A stretch of 64,000 nt of DNA from Armigeres subalbatus (taxonomy: Eukaryota; Arthropoda; Insecta; Diptera; Culicidae): assembly GCF_024139115.2 (NCBI RefSeq), contig NC_085141.1, positions 405,173,612 through 405,237,611 on the forward strand. The letters are read 5' to 3'. Positions 46,344-57,870 of this stretch are shown here, piece by piece (the first letter of the stretch is position 1; the number at the start of each line of letters is the position of its first letter). Below the pieces are notes generated by a model. That model was not told the DNA's origin, searched no databases, and worked only from the letters and a program-made list of their open reading frames with translations. The position numbers and the translations under genes were made by a program.

Positions 46344-46737
46344 GAATTTTGCTATGTAATATTTTTTTTGATGAATTATGAAAAATAACAATAATCAAAT
46401 TAAATGCTGAGTTTTAATTGAAGGTAATCAAAGAAAACCATTGCTTGTAGTCTAAAGCTTTGAGATTTGAGCTACCATTCCTCAATATAGCAGAGCCAAG
46501 ATTCTCTCAGACAGCGCTGGTTGCCAAATTTTTAATAATACCAATGGAAAGCATTCATTACACAAAGAATTTCAGCGTAGATTTCATTGGTCGGAAAAAT
46601 TGTGTTTTTTGGACTTCAAAATTGATTTTTCAACTTCACTAAATATAAAAAAAATCTACACGCTAAAAAAATATATTCTAGTTTCAGTTCGGTTCACTCA
46701 AAATGACCCTTTTGTGGAATAATTCAAAATAGTTAAG

Positions 46738-46873
46738 TTTACTCAGTCGTGGTTTACGCTACCACTCAAATTCGGCATGAGTGCCTCTGCAACCCTTATG
46801 AGCACTCATGCTGAATTAGGACGCTAACGGACCATTGTGGTTCCAGTTAAAGCGTAAACCATGGTTGAGTAAA
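46738..46873. repeat. Hairpin-forming foldback, about 136 bp
   Basis: TTTACTCAGTCGTGGTTTAC at the left is mirrored by GTAAACCATGGTTGAGTAAA at the right, and inner blocks GGCATGAGTGC and GCACTCATGCTGAATT also pair. It could be a small MITE remnant inside the larger transposon. No target duplication is clear. Confidence 0.55.
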
Positions 46874-47064
46874 CCCTAGCAATGTTGGTCTCTGCTTTTA
46901 AACAATGTGAGTGTGATTTATAGTTCTTACATTTAATGGGGTCAGAATTGCACAAGCCTCCCCTATTTTTGATAGGTACATTACTTCACAAATAAAACTA
47001 GATTAGTACACATGGTTATCATGAATTTATTAGGAATAAGTTTGATAACTTCAACAGAATGATT

Positions 47065-47802
47065 CCCGCAGTTATTTTGAAGTGATGGAAAATTATGCTC
47101 ATTCCATGAGTGTATGTTCAGAAAACTTGAAATTTTCAAAAAAATGTTACACAAAAACGGCTCAATGAACATTTCTAGTTTTTTGATATGTTATGTAAAA
47201 ATATTTGAATTTTCATAAAAAAATATAAAAATACACAGGATTTTATTTTTACACGATTTTTTTTCGCTCGTGTTTTTTATCGTGTGACTTCAATTTACCA
47301 CCAAACTCTTCGCAACATGTTTCAAAAAATCCTGGATAAATCAAAGAAAAATCACATGATAATTGATATGCTTTAAACATTTAGGATGAGTGGAAAATTG
47401 AGAAAATATAAATCGTGTAAAAACAAAATCCAGTGTATATAGTCGTTGTGGTCCAACATTTAAAAAATCTTAAAAAACGAATATTTTGACCATTTTAGCA
47501 AATTTGAGTACGCCAATACACCAAACCAAAAATTTTAGTAAGAACTAGAAGTAATAAGCTTTCTATCCATAGGAAAATATTGCAAATAGATTCAGTGGTT
47601 CAAAAGTTATGATTTTTTTAAAATAAAAAAAAATCGAAAAATAGCGATTTTTCTGGTAACCCTATATCGAACATGGTCACCCTAATAAAAAAATAAAAAA
47701 ATACGGGTCTAATTATTTTCGATGAAGAACATACCAAGCGATTTTGAGCAAAATTGGACAACTTTTTTTTTCAACTCTATTCTTTTCCCGTGGAATCGCT
47801 GT
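47065..47802 (-). repeat. Right terminal inverted repeat (interrupted)
   Basis: Inverted match to the left arm, broken at 47233 by a 202-bp MITE. The continuous stretch 47436-47802 matches the left arm closely, allowing a few substitutions. Confidence 0.85.
47234..47435. mobile_element. TA-flanked MITE, 202 bp, in the right TIR
   Basis: Ends CACAGGATTTTATTTTTACA and CACTGGATTTTGTTTTTACA (reverse complement of the right end). TA occurs at 47232-47233 and 47436-47437. The left arm of the host element reads straight through the same position with a single TA, confirming the insertion. Target TA and CACTGG ends fit a Tc1/mariner-type MITE. No coding sequence. Confidence 0.93.
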
Positions 47803-47806
47803 ATTA

Positions 47807-47949
47807 GTATTTCTGCTGCTTACATGCCTTCCTGTTGAAAACAGACTCTTACAGATGTTTCGTATGAATTCTTTTTTCAAATCCTTGATTGATCCTCCTT
47901 GCGATAATTGTGCCTTTCTCGTGAGTTAGAAAAAGAGAATTCTGGTCAT
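47807..47949. other. Short unassigned flank of the transposon
   Basis: Nothing is recognised in this short stretch between the transposon end and the next repeat. Confidence 0.4.
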
Positions 47950-48985
47950 ACTAGGTCATTTGATCGAAAATGACGTTTGACCGAAATGGTCGTTTAGCAG
48001 GAAGAGTAATTTGGCCGAAAATATCGTTTGGCAGAACAGGTTATTTGGCCGAAAACGCCGTTTGCCCTTGGTTTGGTTCTATACTCATGAGTTTATTCGT
48101 CAATCGTCGTTCATTACTTAGCAGCGGAGCAACAGTTTATTTTTCTTCACATCTGCTCCAAATATGGTCGAGCCATAAAAGAGAGAGTAAGACACACCAA
48201 ACAATACGATAGACTGAAGCAATATAATTCGTTTTGTTATCATCTGCGTTAGGCAAGAATATATAGCTGCTATTCGACGAGAGATAGAGAGATTGGATCA
48301 GTCAGCCAACAAGGATAATCGATGCAGCACATACAACGGTGCCGTTTTGAATTTGTTTGTGATGAAGTCATAATTTAGGTTTAATAAATAGATTTAGTAT
48401 TTTTATTAGAAATAATTTAATTAATTACTTAATGATCGAACACCCTTAATGGTCGTTTAGCGAAAAGGACTTTTGTAAAAAGTGAGATAAAAGAAATGAG
48501 GAACAAGAGTGAGGCCCTCACATCTAACTTAGTACTTCTCACTTTTCACTCTTCACTTCTCATTTTTCACTCCTCATTTCTCACTTTTCACTGCGAAAAC
48601 GAAGAAGTTTCATTTCGCTCTTCTCCGTTTTCACAGTAAGAAGTGGCAAGTGAGAAGTGAGAAGTGAGACGTCTCACTTCTTACTCCTCATTACTCACTT
48701 CGCACTGTGAAGTGAAAAATGCGGAATTAGAAGTGAATAGCCGCACTCTCGCGCCTCATTTCTCCCGTATCTTTTCTCACATCACACTTTTCACAGTGGT
48801 CCTTTTTGCCAAACGACCATTAAGGCCAAACGGCGTTTTTGGCCAAAGGACTTATTCGGCTGAATGTCCTTTGGCTCAATGATTTTCGGCCTAATGGTCT
48901 GTTCGGTCAAATGGTAAATTCGGCCAAACAGCTTTCTGCCAAATGGTATCCGGTAGAATGGTTTTTGGCAAAATGCGCGCGCTCG
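47950..48985. repeat. GGCCGAAA-type inverted-repeat element with TCACTT-rich core
   Basis: The left part (47960-48075) carries several TTGGCCGAAA and CGTTTGGC words; the right part (48800-48985) carries their complements (GCCAAACGACC, TTTTGGCC, TTCGGCC). Between them is a segment rich in TCACTTYTCACT followed by its inverse GTGAGAAGTGAG (48530-48790). It looks like a foldback element with repetitive termini, and I cannot fix exact ends. The frames in it are repeat translations. Confidence 0.6.
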
Positions 48986-49019
48986 TGAGACATGACAAGC
49001 AATTTATGTGGCAACATTT

Positions 49020-49389
49020 TCATTGTTTTTCAGCAGCATTAAATTCATGCGTACGCTACGTTTATGGTTTGAATAGATATGCCAGTGTTTCACACATGCA
49101 ACTAAATTTATTGGGATGTCCATTCGCAAAATTATCACAAATGAGATGTTGTTTATTTCTATTTAAGCTCGTTAAAGCAAAAATTCCCAGATATTTACAT
49201 GACAAACTTGGACCATTAAGAACAGTTCGCGCCATAAAATATCTTATACCAAGACATAACACGTCTGCATACGGTAATTCATTTTTCGTAAGAGGTATTT
49301 CCTACTGGAATTCATTACCCAATAAAATAACCCTAGAAGAATCAACATTAGCATTTAAGAGGAAATGTATAAAGCACTTTAATTTGTAA
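49020..49389 (+). pseudogene. C-terminal fragment of a CR1/Jockey-type reverse transcriptase
   Basis: Reads SCVRYVYGLNRYASVSHMQL, FKLVKAKIPRYLHDKLG, and FVRGISYWNSLPNKITLEES to a stop at 49387-49389. This spacing (RYVYGLRRY, then a P-Y-L block, then WNSLP) is typical of the last 120 residues of CR1/Jockey-like RT proteins. No catalytic region precedes it; the upstream sequence is the GGCCGAAA-type repeat. It is therefore a 5'-truncated copy. The frame is open to the end, so the fragment is not very old, or had few changes. Confidence 0.7.
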
Positions 49390-49542
49390 TTAGTTTTAGT
49401 ATTTAATTTGAATTGTTTTTCGACTTCTTCTGGAGCCTGTAGTAGGCCTGACTTCAACAGATGATGCGCCTTCGTATTTCACGACTAATATTGTTATCAG
49501 CCAGAATCCAAGGTAGACGAATTCATCGACCACCTAGAAAAG

Positions 49543-49640
49543 CGGTTCTCAACCTGGGATACATGTACCCCTGGGGGTACCTTCGCTGACTCCAGGGGGT
49601 ACCTCGGACAAAAATGCGTATTGGCGGATGTATTATAATT
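49543..49640 (+). mobile_element. Possible hAT-like element end (partial)
   Basis: GCGGTTCTCAACCTGGG followed by CCCCTGGGGGTACC and AGGGGGTACC resembles the end of hAT-type elements with GGTTCTCAACC termini. No partner end was found before the 23-bp array at 49922, so only one end may remain. Confidence 0.4.
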
Positions 49641-49921
49641 TTGATAAAACTTTTACTTTCCGTCAACAAAAATTATTCGCTCAATCGATTCTTTGTTTTA
49701 TTTAAGGTCAACTTCCCCAAAAAAAACCCATATTTTTTTAAGCCTCTAAGAATTTTTTGAAAAATTAGAACAAAAAATGAAAACAGAGCTGTTTTTCAAA
49801 ATTGGCCTAACATTTGCCCGACTTTTAACGAACATAGGGTGTATTTTTTAAACCGGTTCACACGTGCAGCACTTTTTGGATTTTGTTTTCAACTCTTAAA
49901 ATAGTTAAAGGCTTAAAAAAT

Positions 49922-51320
49922 ATGAGTCTCCTTTCAAAAGGCCCGGAAGCCTCCTTTCAAGAGGCCCGGAAGCCTCCTTTCAAGAGGCCCGGAAGCCTCC
50001 TTTCAAGAGGCCCGGAAGCCTCCTTTCAAGAGGCCCGGAAGCCTCCTTTCAAGAGGCACGGAAGCCTCCTTTCAAGAGGCACGGAAGCCTCCTTTCAAGA
50101 GGCCCGGAAGCCTCCTTTCAAGAGGCCCGGAAGCCTCCTTTCAAGAGGCCCGGAAGCCTCCTTTCAAGAGGCCCGGAAGCCTCCTTTCAAGAGGCCCGGA
50201 AGCCTCCTTTCAAGAGGCCCGGAAGCCTCCTTTCAAGAGGCCCGGAAGCCTCCTTTCAAGAGGCCCGGAAGCCTCCTTTCAAGAGGCCCGGAAGCCTCCT
50301 TTCAAGAGGCCCGGAAGCCTCCTTTCAAGAGGCCCGGAAGCCTCCTTTCAAGAGGCCCGGCAGCCTCCTTTCAAGAGGCCCGGAAGCCTCCTTTCAAGAG
50401 GCCCGTAAGCCTCCTTTCAAGAGGCCCGGAAGCCTCCTCTTAAGAGGCCCGGAAGCCTCCTTTCAAGAGGCCCGGAAGCCTCCTTTCAAGAGGCCCGGAA
50501 GCCTCCTTTCAAGAGGCCCGGAAGCTTCCTTTCAAGAGGCCCGGAAGCCGCCTTTCAAGAGGCCTGGAAGCCTCCTTTCAAGAGGCCCGGAAGCCTCCTT
50601 TCAAGAGGCTCGGAAGCCTCCTTTCAAAAGGCTCGGAAGCCTTCTTTCAAGAGGCTCGGAAGACTCCTCTCAAGAGGCTCTGAAGCCTCCTTTCAAGAGG
50701 CCCGGAAGACCCCTCTCAAGAGGCCTGGAAGCCTCTTTTCAAGCGACCCGGAAATCTTTTTCAAAGGGGCCTGAGGCCTCCATTCAAGAGCCACGCAAGC
50801 TTCCTTTAAAAAGGCCCGTAAGCTTCCTTTTAAGACGCCCGGAACCCTTCTTTCAAGAGGCCCGGAAGCCTCCTTTCAAGAGTCTGGTAAGCCTCGATTC
50901 AAGAAACTCGGAATTCTTCTTTCAAGAGACCTGGAAGAGTTCTTTCATGTGTCTCAGAAGCGTCCTTTCAACATTCTAGGAAGCTTCCTTTTAAGTGGTT
51001 CGGAAGCCTTCCTTCAAAAGGCTTAGAGACCTTTTACCAAGAGGCGCGGAAACCTAATTTCAAGAGATTAGGAAGCTCCTTTCAAAAGGTTTGGAAGCCC
51101 CCTTCCAAAGACTTGGAAACCTACTTTCAAAGGGCTCGGAATTATTCTTTCAAGAGGCTTAAAAAGTCTACTTTAAAAAAACTCAGAGATGTTCAAAAGT
51201 CTCCTTTTAAGTAGTCGAAAACCCGCCATTGAAGGGGCTTGGAATCCTCACTTCAAGAGGCTCAGAAACCTCCCTTCAAGAGGATCGGAAGTCTGCTTTC
51301 AAGATATCCGGAAGCTTGAT
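49922..51320. repeat. 23-bp minisatellite, array 2, inverted relative to array 1
   Basis: About 60 units of the same 23-bp repeat as 34156-38618 (GAAAG subtype), but as its reverse complement: CCTCCTTTCAAGAGGCC followed by CGGAAG. Units from about 49945 to 50560 are almost uniform; from there to 51320 they diverge gradually until the pattern fades. The array lies 11.3 kb from array 1. As there, a lack of stop codons yields an artefactual open frame (49883-50443). Confidence 0.93.
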
Positions 51321-51839
51321 GTTTAAACTTAATTTGAAATCGAAAGTTTCACGGAATAATGAAAATTTCAGCCCAACTAATGGAGAGCCATTCTGCCGTA
51401 AATCGCAAGTCAGTCCAATCTGTGTATGGAATCCATATACAGGCAGCATACAGGGTGTCTGCAAATTATCCGTGTTTTGATAGTTTGCTTCTACAAAGCA
51501 AAAACAGACAATAATTGACTGAATCGGTAGCTATATGGGCATAACAACTCAGCAGGCTGTAACAGATGTATATTATGAGAACACTGAGCGTCAATTCATG
51601 TATAAAAATTGTATTAAAAGTCTTTGTGAATGCTTTTTTCCCGGTTTTCCGAACAATAATGAATTACCTTCCTACTCACCCGATTTGGATTGAATTTATC
51701 ATTCAGTATGTTCCATCTTGAAATCAACAGCCATCAAAACACCGAACATATTATCGAGATATTTGAAATCATGTCACAATCGTCAAAAATGTGTGAAAAG
51801 TATTTGTGTAGAAACGTGCGGCCATCGTGATTTTTTTTC
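51321..51839. other. Unassigned sequence
   Basis: AT-rich, no motif or repeat recognised. Confidence 0.35.
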
Positions 51840-52060
51840 CAACACGATCGAAGGCGTACAACCTTGCGTACAACTCGTTCAGCAAACGTCAGGAGGATGG
51901 CCGTCAGCCGGTTTACTGGTGGCACGACACGATTGCGAACCTTCATAGTTAGAACTTGTCTAAAAGCTAAAAGAAGGCTGCGACGTGCCAGGGCAGAAGA
52001 GAACAGGCTGGAGAGACGGAGTATCTCCAAGGACCCCATTGTCAACCTGAACTGAAATTA
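51840..52060 (+). pseudogene. Short R1-clade retrotransposon fragment (probable)
   Basis: One frame reads RQEDGRQPVYWWHDTIANLH, which matches in spacing the QAYWWSYQIAALR region of the R1 copy at 13.7 kb, followed in another frame by CLKAKRRLRRARAEENRLER. Only about 70 residues are visible. Support is motif spacing only. Confidence 0.5.
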
Positions 52061-55000
52061 TACAATGTACACCGGCCGATGTGCCTGAGGATGGCAACTG
52101 CAACCATATCGTATGCAACATTGTGTGTATCGTTTCCGGGCTAATGTCAATTGATATACTTTTGGATTGCGTAAAAGGATTGCGACGCGTCAAGCGAGTA
52201 ACTTCGTTTCAGTCTTATTGTTTCAGTAATTTCCAATAATCTTATTCAAAACCATTCCAAATATTGTATTCGCAGCGCTTTGAATCGACACAAAACAAAA
52301 ACCATTGTGATCATAAACATGTTTAAAGTAAGACCTTCAATCTATCCAGTGGCCCAATATATACCTCCAGTATCCGCAGCAGATAAACAAACATCTCTCT
52401 TTGTAGTCGTTGATCTGTCAACTGGAACATTGCCGCCTTATAGCTTGATATTCCTTTAAAAGTTATACAAATGTTGAATCTAAATAGCACTTAATCCTAT
52501 TTTTAATCATATGCAGTGGCGTGGCTAAATTTCACTCTTTTTATCTGTTCGAACCCGGACACTTTCATCATGATCTGTTCGCTAGTCGCGCCAAACCAAA
52601 ACTGTGGCTTCTATTGAATTTTTGCACTGCCGTCGAATGTTTGACTTTGTTTGCATTTAATTAATTTTCCAGCAGCCAACCAAATGCCATCAACCAAAAT
52701 GAGCTCGACAGCGGATGAATAGGCCAATTGTGGTTCTGATGGGTGGCCTATTTGGGGGTTCTTTGTATTCAATCGGACAATGTCCGCTCTCCCCGGATGG
52801 GAGAGGAAGTCAAGTGGCCAACGCTGGAAGGTGCAAAAGGTCACCAGATAAACACGGATTCCCGTAATAATCATAATAATAACAAGAATGGTTCTATGGC
52901 AATGGCGAGGCAGTTGGGATGGAAAGGGTGTTGATAATGTTGTATTGAGTTTATCTGAGTGGGGCTTCTATGTGTGCGTTGGAGGGGTAAATAGGATCAG
53001 GGTAGAATAATTACAAGCCTTTTGTTGCGTTAGAGTCGCGGCATGTGTTCGAAATTGTTGGCCCTAAAATTGTTTTTCACATACGCTACGCAGCAAACTA
53101 TGAATAAATCATCAAGGGAGCATATATACATGTATGCCAAAAAATATAAAACACTAGAAAGTATTGTTTCAAATGCTAAAAATTTGAGAAGAACAATTGA
53201 ATCAAATCAGAATTTTTGAACAAGCGTGAAAACAGTCTGTATAGCGAAATTTCGTTCGTCCGTTACATCGAGATCAAATTAATGAGTTGATCCTTTGATT
53301 TTGAACACACTCTTCCATGACGTAGTCTATTAGTAAAATTCAACATCCATAGAAAACCTATGTTCGTTCCCAACATAATTATATCGGTCAACATCCAGCC
53401 TAGTTCATTATGTTTGTGGCAGATTGGCATCCAAAGCGCAGCAGGTGCCCAGCTGTAAACGGAACTGCACTACATTACTGTACCAGAACCATAGAATAGC
53501 TTTGTGCAGTAGCAGCCACTGGTTGGTCCAGTTCTTTCATTTGAGTGAGACCGAAAAGATCGAAGTCCTTGAATTGAACACAAAGCATTGTGGTCCAGTT
53601 CAACTTTGAGGTGGAAAATGCACCTCGTCGGGGTATAGTTGAAATGGTTAAGATATTCGAACAGGGCTACATTCGAATCATTAAATTAAAGTAAATTTTA
53701 TGTACACAATGAAGTACTTAATAAATTATAATTTCTTTTTGAATTTTTGCATAAAAAAATATTCCAATTCTTTTTCAATTTTCATTCCAATTCGTATCCC
53801 AATACCTATTTCTATTTTCCCCAAGGATATTCAACCCTTCGCATTCTAAAAAGAGGAAGCGAATCCTACCTTCCGAACATCAGACAATATTCAGCGTAGG
53901 TACTTAGCCGGCACAGTTAATGGTGGCTCAGCAGCAGCAATAATGTATGTTCCCCAACGGTGCTGCCGCTTTGAGCGGAACCGGCCAGTCGGAAGAATCA
54001 CTTTTCCGACAAACACCCTCCCTACCGTAGGTTCACAGTTCCGTCCTTTTGTCGACACGGGAGCTTGTATCCGCTCGGTGGTCCTCTAAACATCATCATT
54101 TTAATTAACGTGTGAACCTTTTGATGGCGGCGTCCGTGGCATCAGGTTCGATTGCGGCGTGGTACACAATGACTGTTGCGTGCGTGTTCCGGCCGAGAAG
54201 ACAAAACAGACGCTCAAATCATCTAGGTGGGTGGGTACTTTGCGAAGGGCCCTACCGTCAATATTACTTGGCTTCCTCGAAGCGCAGTCAGAAGTAGTGT
54301 AAAGTTTCAAATTGTACGTTTATAAATGACAAAACTATTAATTTATAATAAACGTAGGATTAGGAATTTTAATAAATTTATACAACACTATTCGAAGGTG
54401 TTTAGTGAGATATCCGGAAGCGCTAAGATGTGTCTTATATCCTTGATTGGGAACTAGAAGAAGCATAGTTCGTGGAAAAACTGTTCGCATTGCATCTATG
54501 GCGAGGGCTACCGCGTTCAATTGTATTTATCAGGATGCAGTAGCAAAAGTCCAAAAAGAGCACCCCTTGACCACATTAATGGTCATATTGAGCTACAGAG
54601 CAACCAAATCATACGTAGAAGCATAAAGGACGCAGTAAGTACCAATGTGAGTTTCAAGTATTTTCAAATTAGGCTTGTTTACCATTCTGCGGAACTTTGT
54701 GGACGGACACGATCACAATGCCTTTTATTTTGAAGGGCTACTTCACTCTCCATCCGTCTGGTAGAGATCGAAATATGTAGATGTAGAGCCTAGACGCTTT
54801 CGTGACAATGATGCTACAGATGAATCCGCTTTGGTGGCTGCTGCATTTGTACGAATGTTCTGATGGATGTAGTTTCAAACGGTCGGTGCTAGACCTGTGT
54901 GCCGATTAGGATATCGTCGGTTGCGTGACAGCGTCGCACCGAATGCAATCGGTGACAGTGGCGCGACGTATAGCTATTGTCTTTTCAATTCTCGTTTTAA

Positions 55001-55352
55001 ATTTTAGAAAAAACATCCAAATTAAACCACCTTGCGGTGTTGGTGCCTTCTGTTTTAATTTGAAAAGTTCTTATTATTACCACACTAATCTATAATAACT
55101 ACGAACTGTTATCAATTATTGTTATTTATGCGGTTAGTTACAAAAGGATGATTTTTACCATCAACAGTTGTGCGTTTATCTTACATTTTCTAATCCACCA
55201 CATGTTTTTCTACATCCAATTCCAAAATCCAAATCCTGACGTAATAATCGTTGTACAGTAGACTTATTCATGTTTTCAAAAAGTATTAAAATTCAAACAG
55301 TCAGCCAGGAATCATTCTCATGATAAAATAAACTTCCAGTCCGCAGAGGTGA
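52061..55352. other. Unassigned sequence
   Basis: About 3.3 kb in which I support no gene. Open frames are below 90 codons and random-looking. No tandem or inverted repeat was noticed. Confidence 0.35.
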
Positions 55353-55366
55353 GCCAGCCTTGGGCT

Positions 55367-56260
55367 TTTATTTATTTATTATCAGACTAAGGCCGGAGTG
55401 GCCTGTGCTGCACATAAAAGTCTTCTCCATTCAGCTCGGTCCATGGCTGCACTTCGACAACCACGCAGTCTGCGGAGGGTCCGCAAATCGTCCTCCACCT
55501 GATCGATCCACCTTGCCCGCTGTGCACCTCGCCTTCTTGTTCCCGTCGGATCGTTGTCGAGAACCATTTTCACCGGATTACTGTCCGATATTCTGGCTAC
55601 GTGCCCAGCCCACCGCAGTCTTACGATTTTCGCGGTGTGAACGATGGATGGTTCTCCCAACAGCTGATGCAACTCGTGGTTCTTTCGCCTCCTACATCTA
55701 CCATCCGCCATTTGCTCCCCACCAAAGATGGTACGCAGCACTTTCCTTCCGGAAGCTCCCAGTGCGCGTTGGTCCTCTCCAGCATCGTCCAGGTCTCGTG
55801 TCCGTAGAGAACTACCGGTCTTATAAGCGTTTTGTAGATAGTCAGTTTGGTACGGCGGCGAACTCTATTCGATCGGAGCGTCTTACGGAGTCCAAAGTAC
55901 GTACGATTTCCAGCCACTATGCGCCTCCGAATTTCTCTGCTGGTATCGTTATCGGCGGTCACCAGTGATCCCAAGTACACGAATTCTTCAACCACCTCGA
56001 TTTCGTCACCACCGATAGAAACTCGTGGTGGGTGGCTTCCATTGACCTCTCTTGAGCCTCTTCCTATCATGTACTTCGTCTTCGACGTGTTGATGACTAG
56101 TCCAATCCGTTTAGCTTCGCTTTTCAGTCTGATGTAGGCTTCCTCCATCCTCTCAAAGTTACGTGCCATGATATCAATGTCGTCGGCGAAACCAAATAAC
56201 TGGACGGACTTCGTCAAAATCGTACCACTCGTGTCAATCCCTACCCTTCGTGTTACTCCC
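55367..56260 (-). mobile_element. 5'-truncated RTE-like retrotransposon with 14-bp TSD
   Basis: The direct repeat GCCAGCCTTGGGCT at 55353-55366 and 56261-56274 bounds an 894-bp copy exactly. On the minus strand it starts inside the RT and runs GFADDIDIMARN (the F-A-D-D active site, near 56180), KTKYMIGRG, then RTYFGLRKTLRSNRVRRRTK, and RPVVLYGHETWTM. A frameshift near 55760 follows, then RLRWAGHVARISDSNPVKMV and ARWIDQVEDDLRTLRRLRGC to a stop, and a (TAAA)n-type tail at 55367. It is the clearest example of the family also at 1.9, 11.5 and 38.6 kb. Confidence 0.93.
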
Positions 56261-56274
56261 GCCAGCCTTGGGCT

Positions 56275-56955
56275 GCAAGCCTCTTTATTAAAGAAATAAT
56301 AAAAAAAAAACTTCCAGTCAAATTTTCAGCAAATTTGTTTCGTATAGTTCTTGACCCTTTTCACGTAATTTCCAAGCCGTTAAATGTTTAAAAACACTGT
56401 TTCTATTGAAAGGCGTTTGTGACGGTGACAGGAACGGTTAGGTACAGCGTCGCCGTATTTTGAGGCTTCGATTCTATGAGAATTATGATGACAGCAACAA
56501 GATAATGATCATTGGCAGAACTCCTATTGATTGCAACGTGTTCAGGCGAATAAAATTATTAAATTTGCAAGTTTACTTAAACTATTCTTACCTATATCAC
56601 GCGTGCATGTAAATCGAAGTGCAATCAAAAAGTGATGCCGTGCTTTGTTATGTATGGTGCTTATTTGCACAATGTTTGCTCACCTACTTACATTTCCTTT
56701 TCAGTATAAATTTCTAGAATTTAATATACTGGTGGGCCACTACGGAACTAAAAATATTGAAATACTAGTTTGTATGCATAGATGTAGGGTATTGTTGAAT
56801 TTACTCGGAAGAATTGGATAATGACTTCATTTCATATTAGTTCCCTAAACTGGAAAGGCTCTGCTCACGATAGTAACTGATAAGCTGAATTAAGAATACT
56901 AATTTGTGAGTTAAATAAGCTATGTCGATTGAACCTTTATAATAAATCTTTATTT
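56275..56955. other. Unassigned sequence
   Basis: AT-rich, nothing recognised. Its end may include the lost 5' part of the gag-like fragment that follows. Confidence 0.35.
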
Positions 56956-56958
56956 TAG

Positions 56959-57870
56959 TTGAGTCACTATCACTCCCACGAGAGGACTACGGAAAGTTTC
57001 TCTACATGCTCAAAAATTACGATGTCAAATCCCACTGGGCAGAATCCACTTTCCTCGACGATGGAACCGCATTGCTGCTCCAGGTACAAGGTAACAGATG
57101 CGGAATCAAGGATAATTGGATGTAGCAAGTGCGACTCACGGTGGCACCTCATTTGTGTCGGAATTCCTGGTGATTTCGAAGGTCCATGGCGATGCAATTA
57201 TTGTTCTACGTTCTGCGGTTCTGTAGCACCATCGGTTTCGTCAATTAAGTCCACATCAAGTGCCTACCTGAGACTCAAGCAAGTATAAGAGTTGAACGCT
57301 TAGGAAGAGAAGCTTCAGTTAGAGAAAGCCGATAGAAAAAAGCCTTGGACATACTGGAGCCAGCGTTTCCTGCTAGGGGTTCCACTCCCGGAAACGATTT
57401 CCCGGGATTCTCGATTCCCTTTAAGGTCATAACAACAGTCTAATAACAAACACTCGCCAAACTTATGAAATTTTATGCGTTTCTGGTGCTGCTCGGAATT
57501 TCAAACAAAGTTTGACAGAAAGAATCATTTAATATTGATAGTTAGGATTTGTAAGGTACGACATAATTCGCTCGTCTGAAAGAATTTTCTCGATTTGGTC
57601 CTCAGCGGGGGGAGTGGGGAGGTCGGTGGTTCTGTTGTATTTGGTCGAGAAGTTCGTAACCTGGTGACGTTTATCGAAGTAGCAAATCTTAACGTGCAAC
57701 TTTCCAATCCGATGCTGCTTTCCGAACTGGTGAGAAAACTGTTACCCAGTATTCGATTACACAGCGCATTCAGTCCGTGGCATTCAGTGAATATGTATCG
57801 TCTCTGAAGACAGCGGCTGGCCATGGCAGTTTGCCGTCGGACACAAATCACTCGGAGGAATTTAGAAAGA
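56959..57870 (+). pseudogene. BEL/Pao LTR-retrotransposon gag fragment with PHD-like finger
   Basis: The frame 56959-57288 shows a PHD-type zinc finger, C-C then IIGCSKCDSRWHLICVGIPG and WRCNYC (57056-57215), which occurs at the N-terminus of gag in many mosquito BEL elements. Then comes a low-complexity charged region and, in other frames, pieces such as LSNPMLLSELVRKLLPSIRL (near 57690-57750) that resemble the BEL gag core. Multiple frameshifts and stops. No LTRs were found nearby. It may be the upstream part of the same element as 61640-62670. Confidence 0.65.

Larger units (their letters stand above)
42762..47802. mobile_element. 5.04-kb DNA transposon with about 525-bp TIRs, TATT TSD
   Basis: The left end CAGCGATTCCACGGGAAAAG is mirrored exactly at 47783-47802, and TATT flanks both ends (42758-42761, 47803-47806). 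The inverted repeat runs inward to about 43695 and 47065; subtracting nested insertions each arm is about 525 bp. It contains one broken transposase gene (44109-46343). A 4-bp duplication is unusual: the Sola and Chapaev groups make 4 bp, hAT and P make 8. I favour a Sola-like assignment only tentatively. The transposase has a DGSGSQYKNK block and a CHGKGPCDALGG block that I associate with an unclassified transposase family widespread in insects and cnidarians. The element is inactive because of frameshifts. Confidence 0.85.

Noticed and set aside
42762..47802. P-element or hAT assignment for the 5-kb transposon
   Set aside because: Both make 8-bp duplications; the flanks here agree only over TATT (left TATTTATT versus right TATTAGTA), and no THAP or hAT dimerisation motif is visible.
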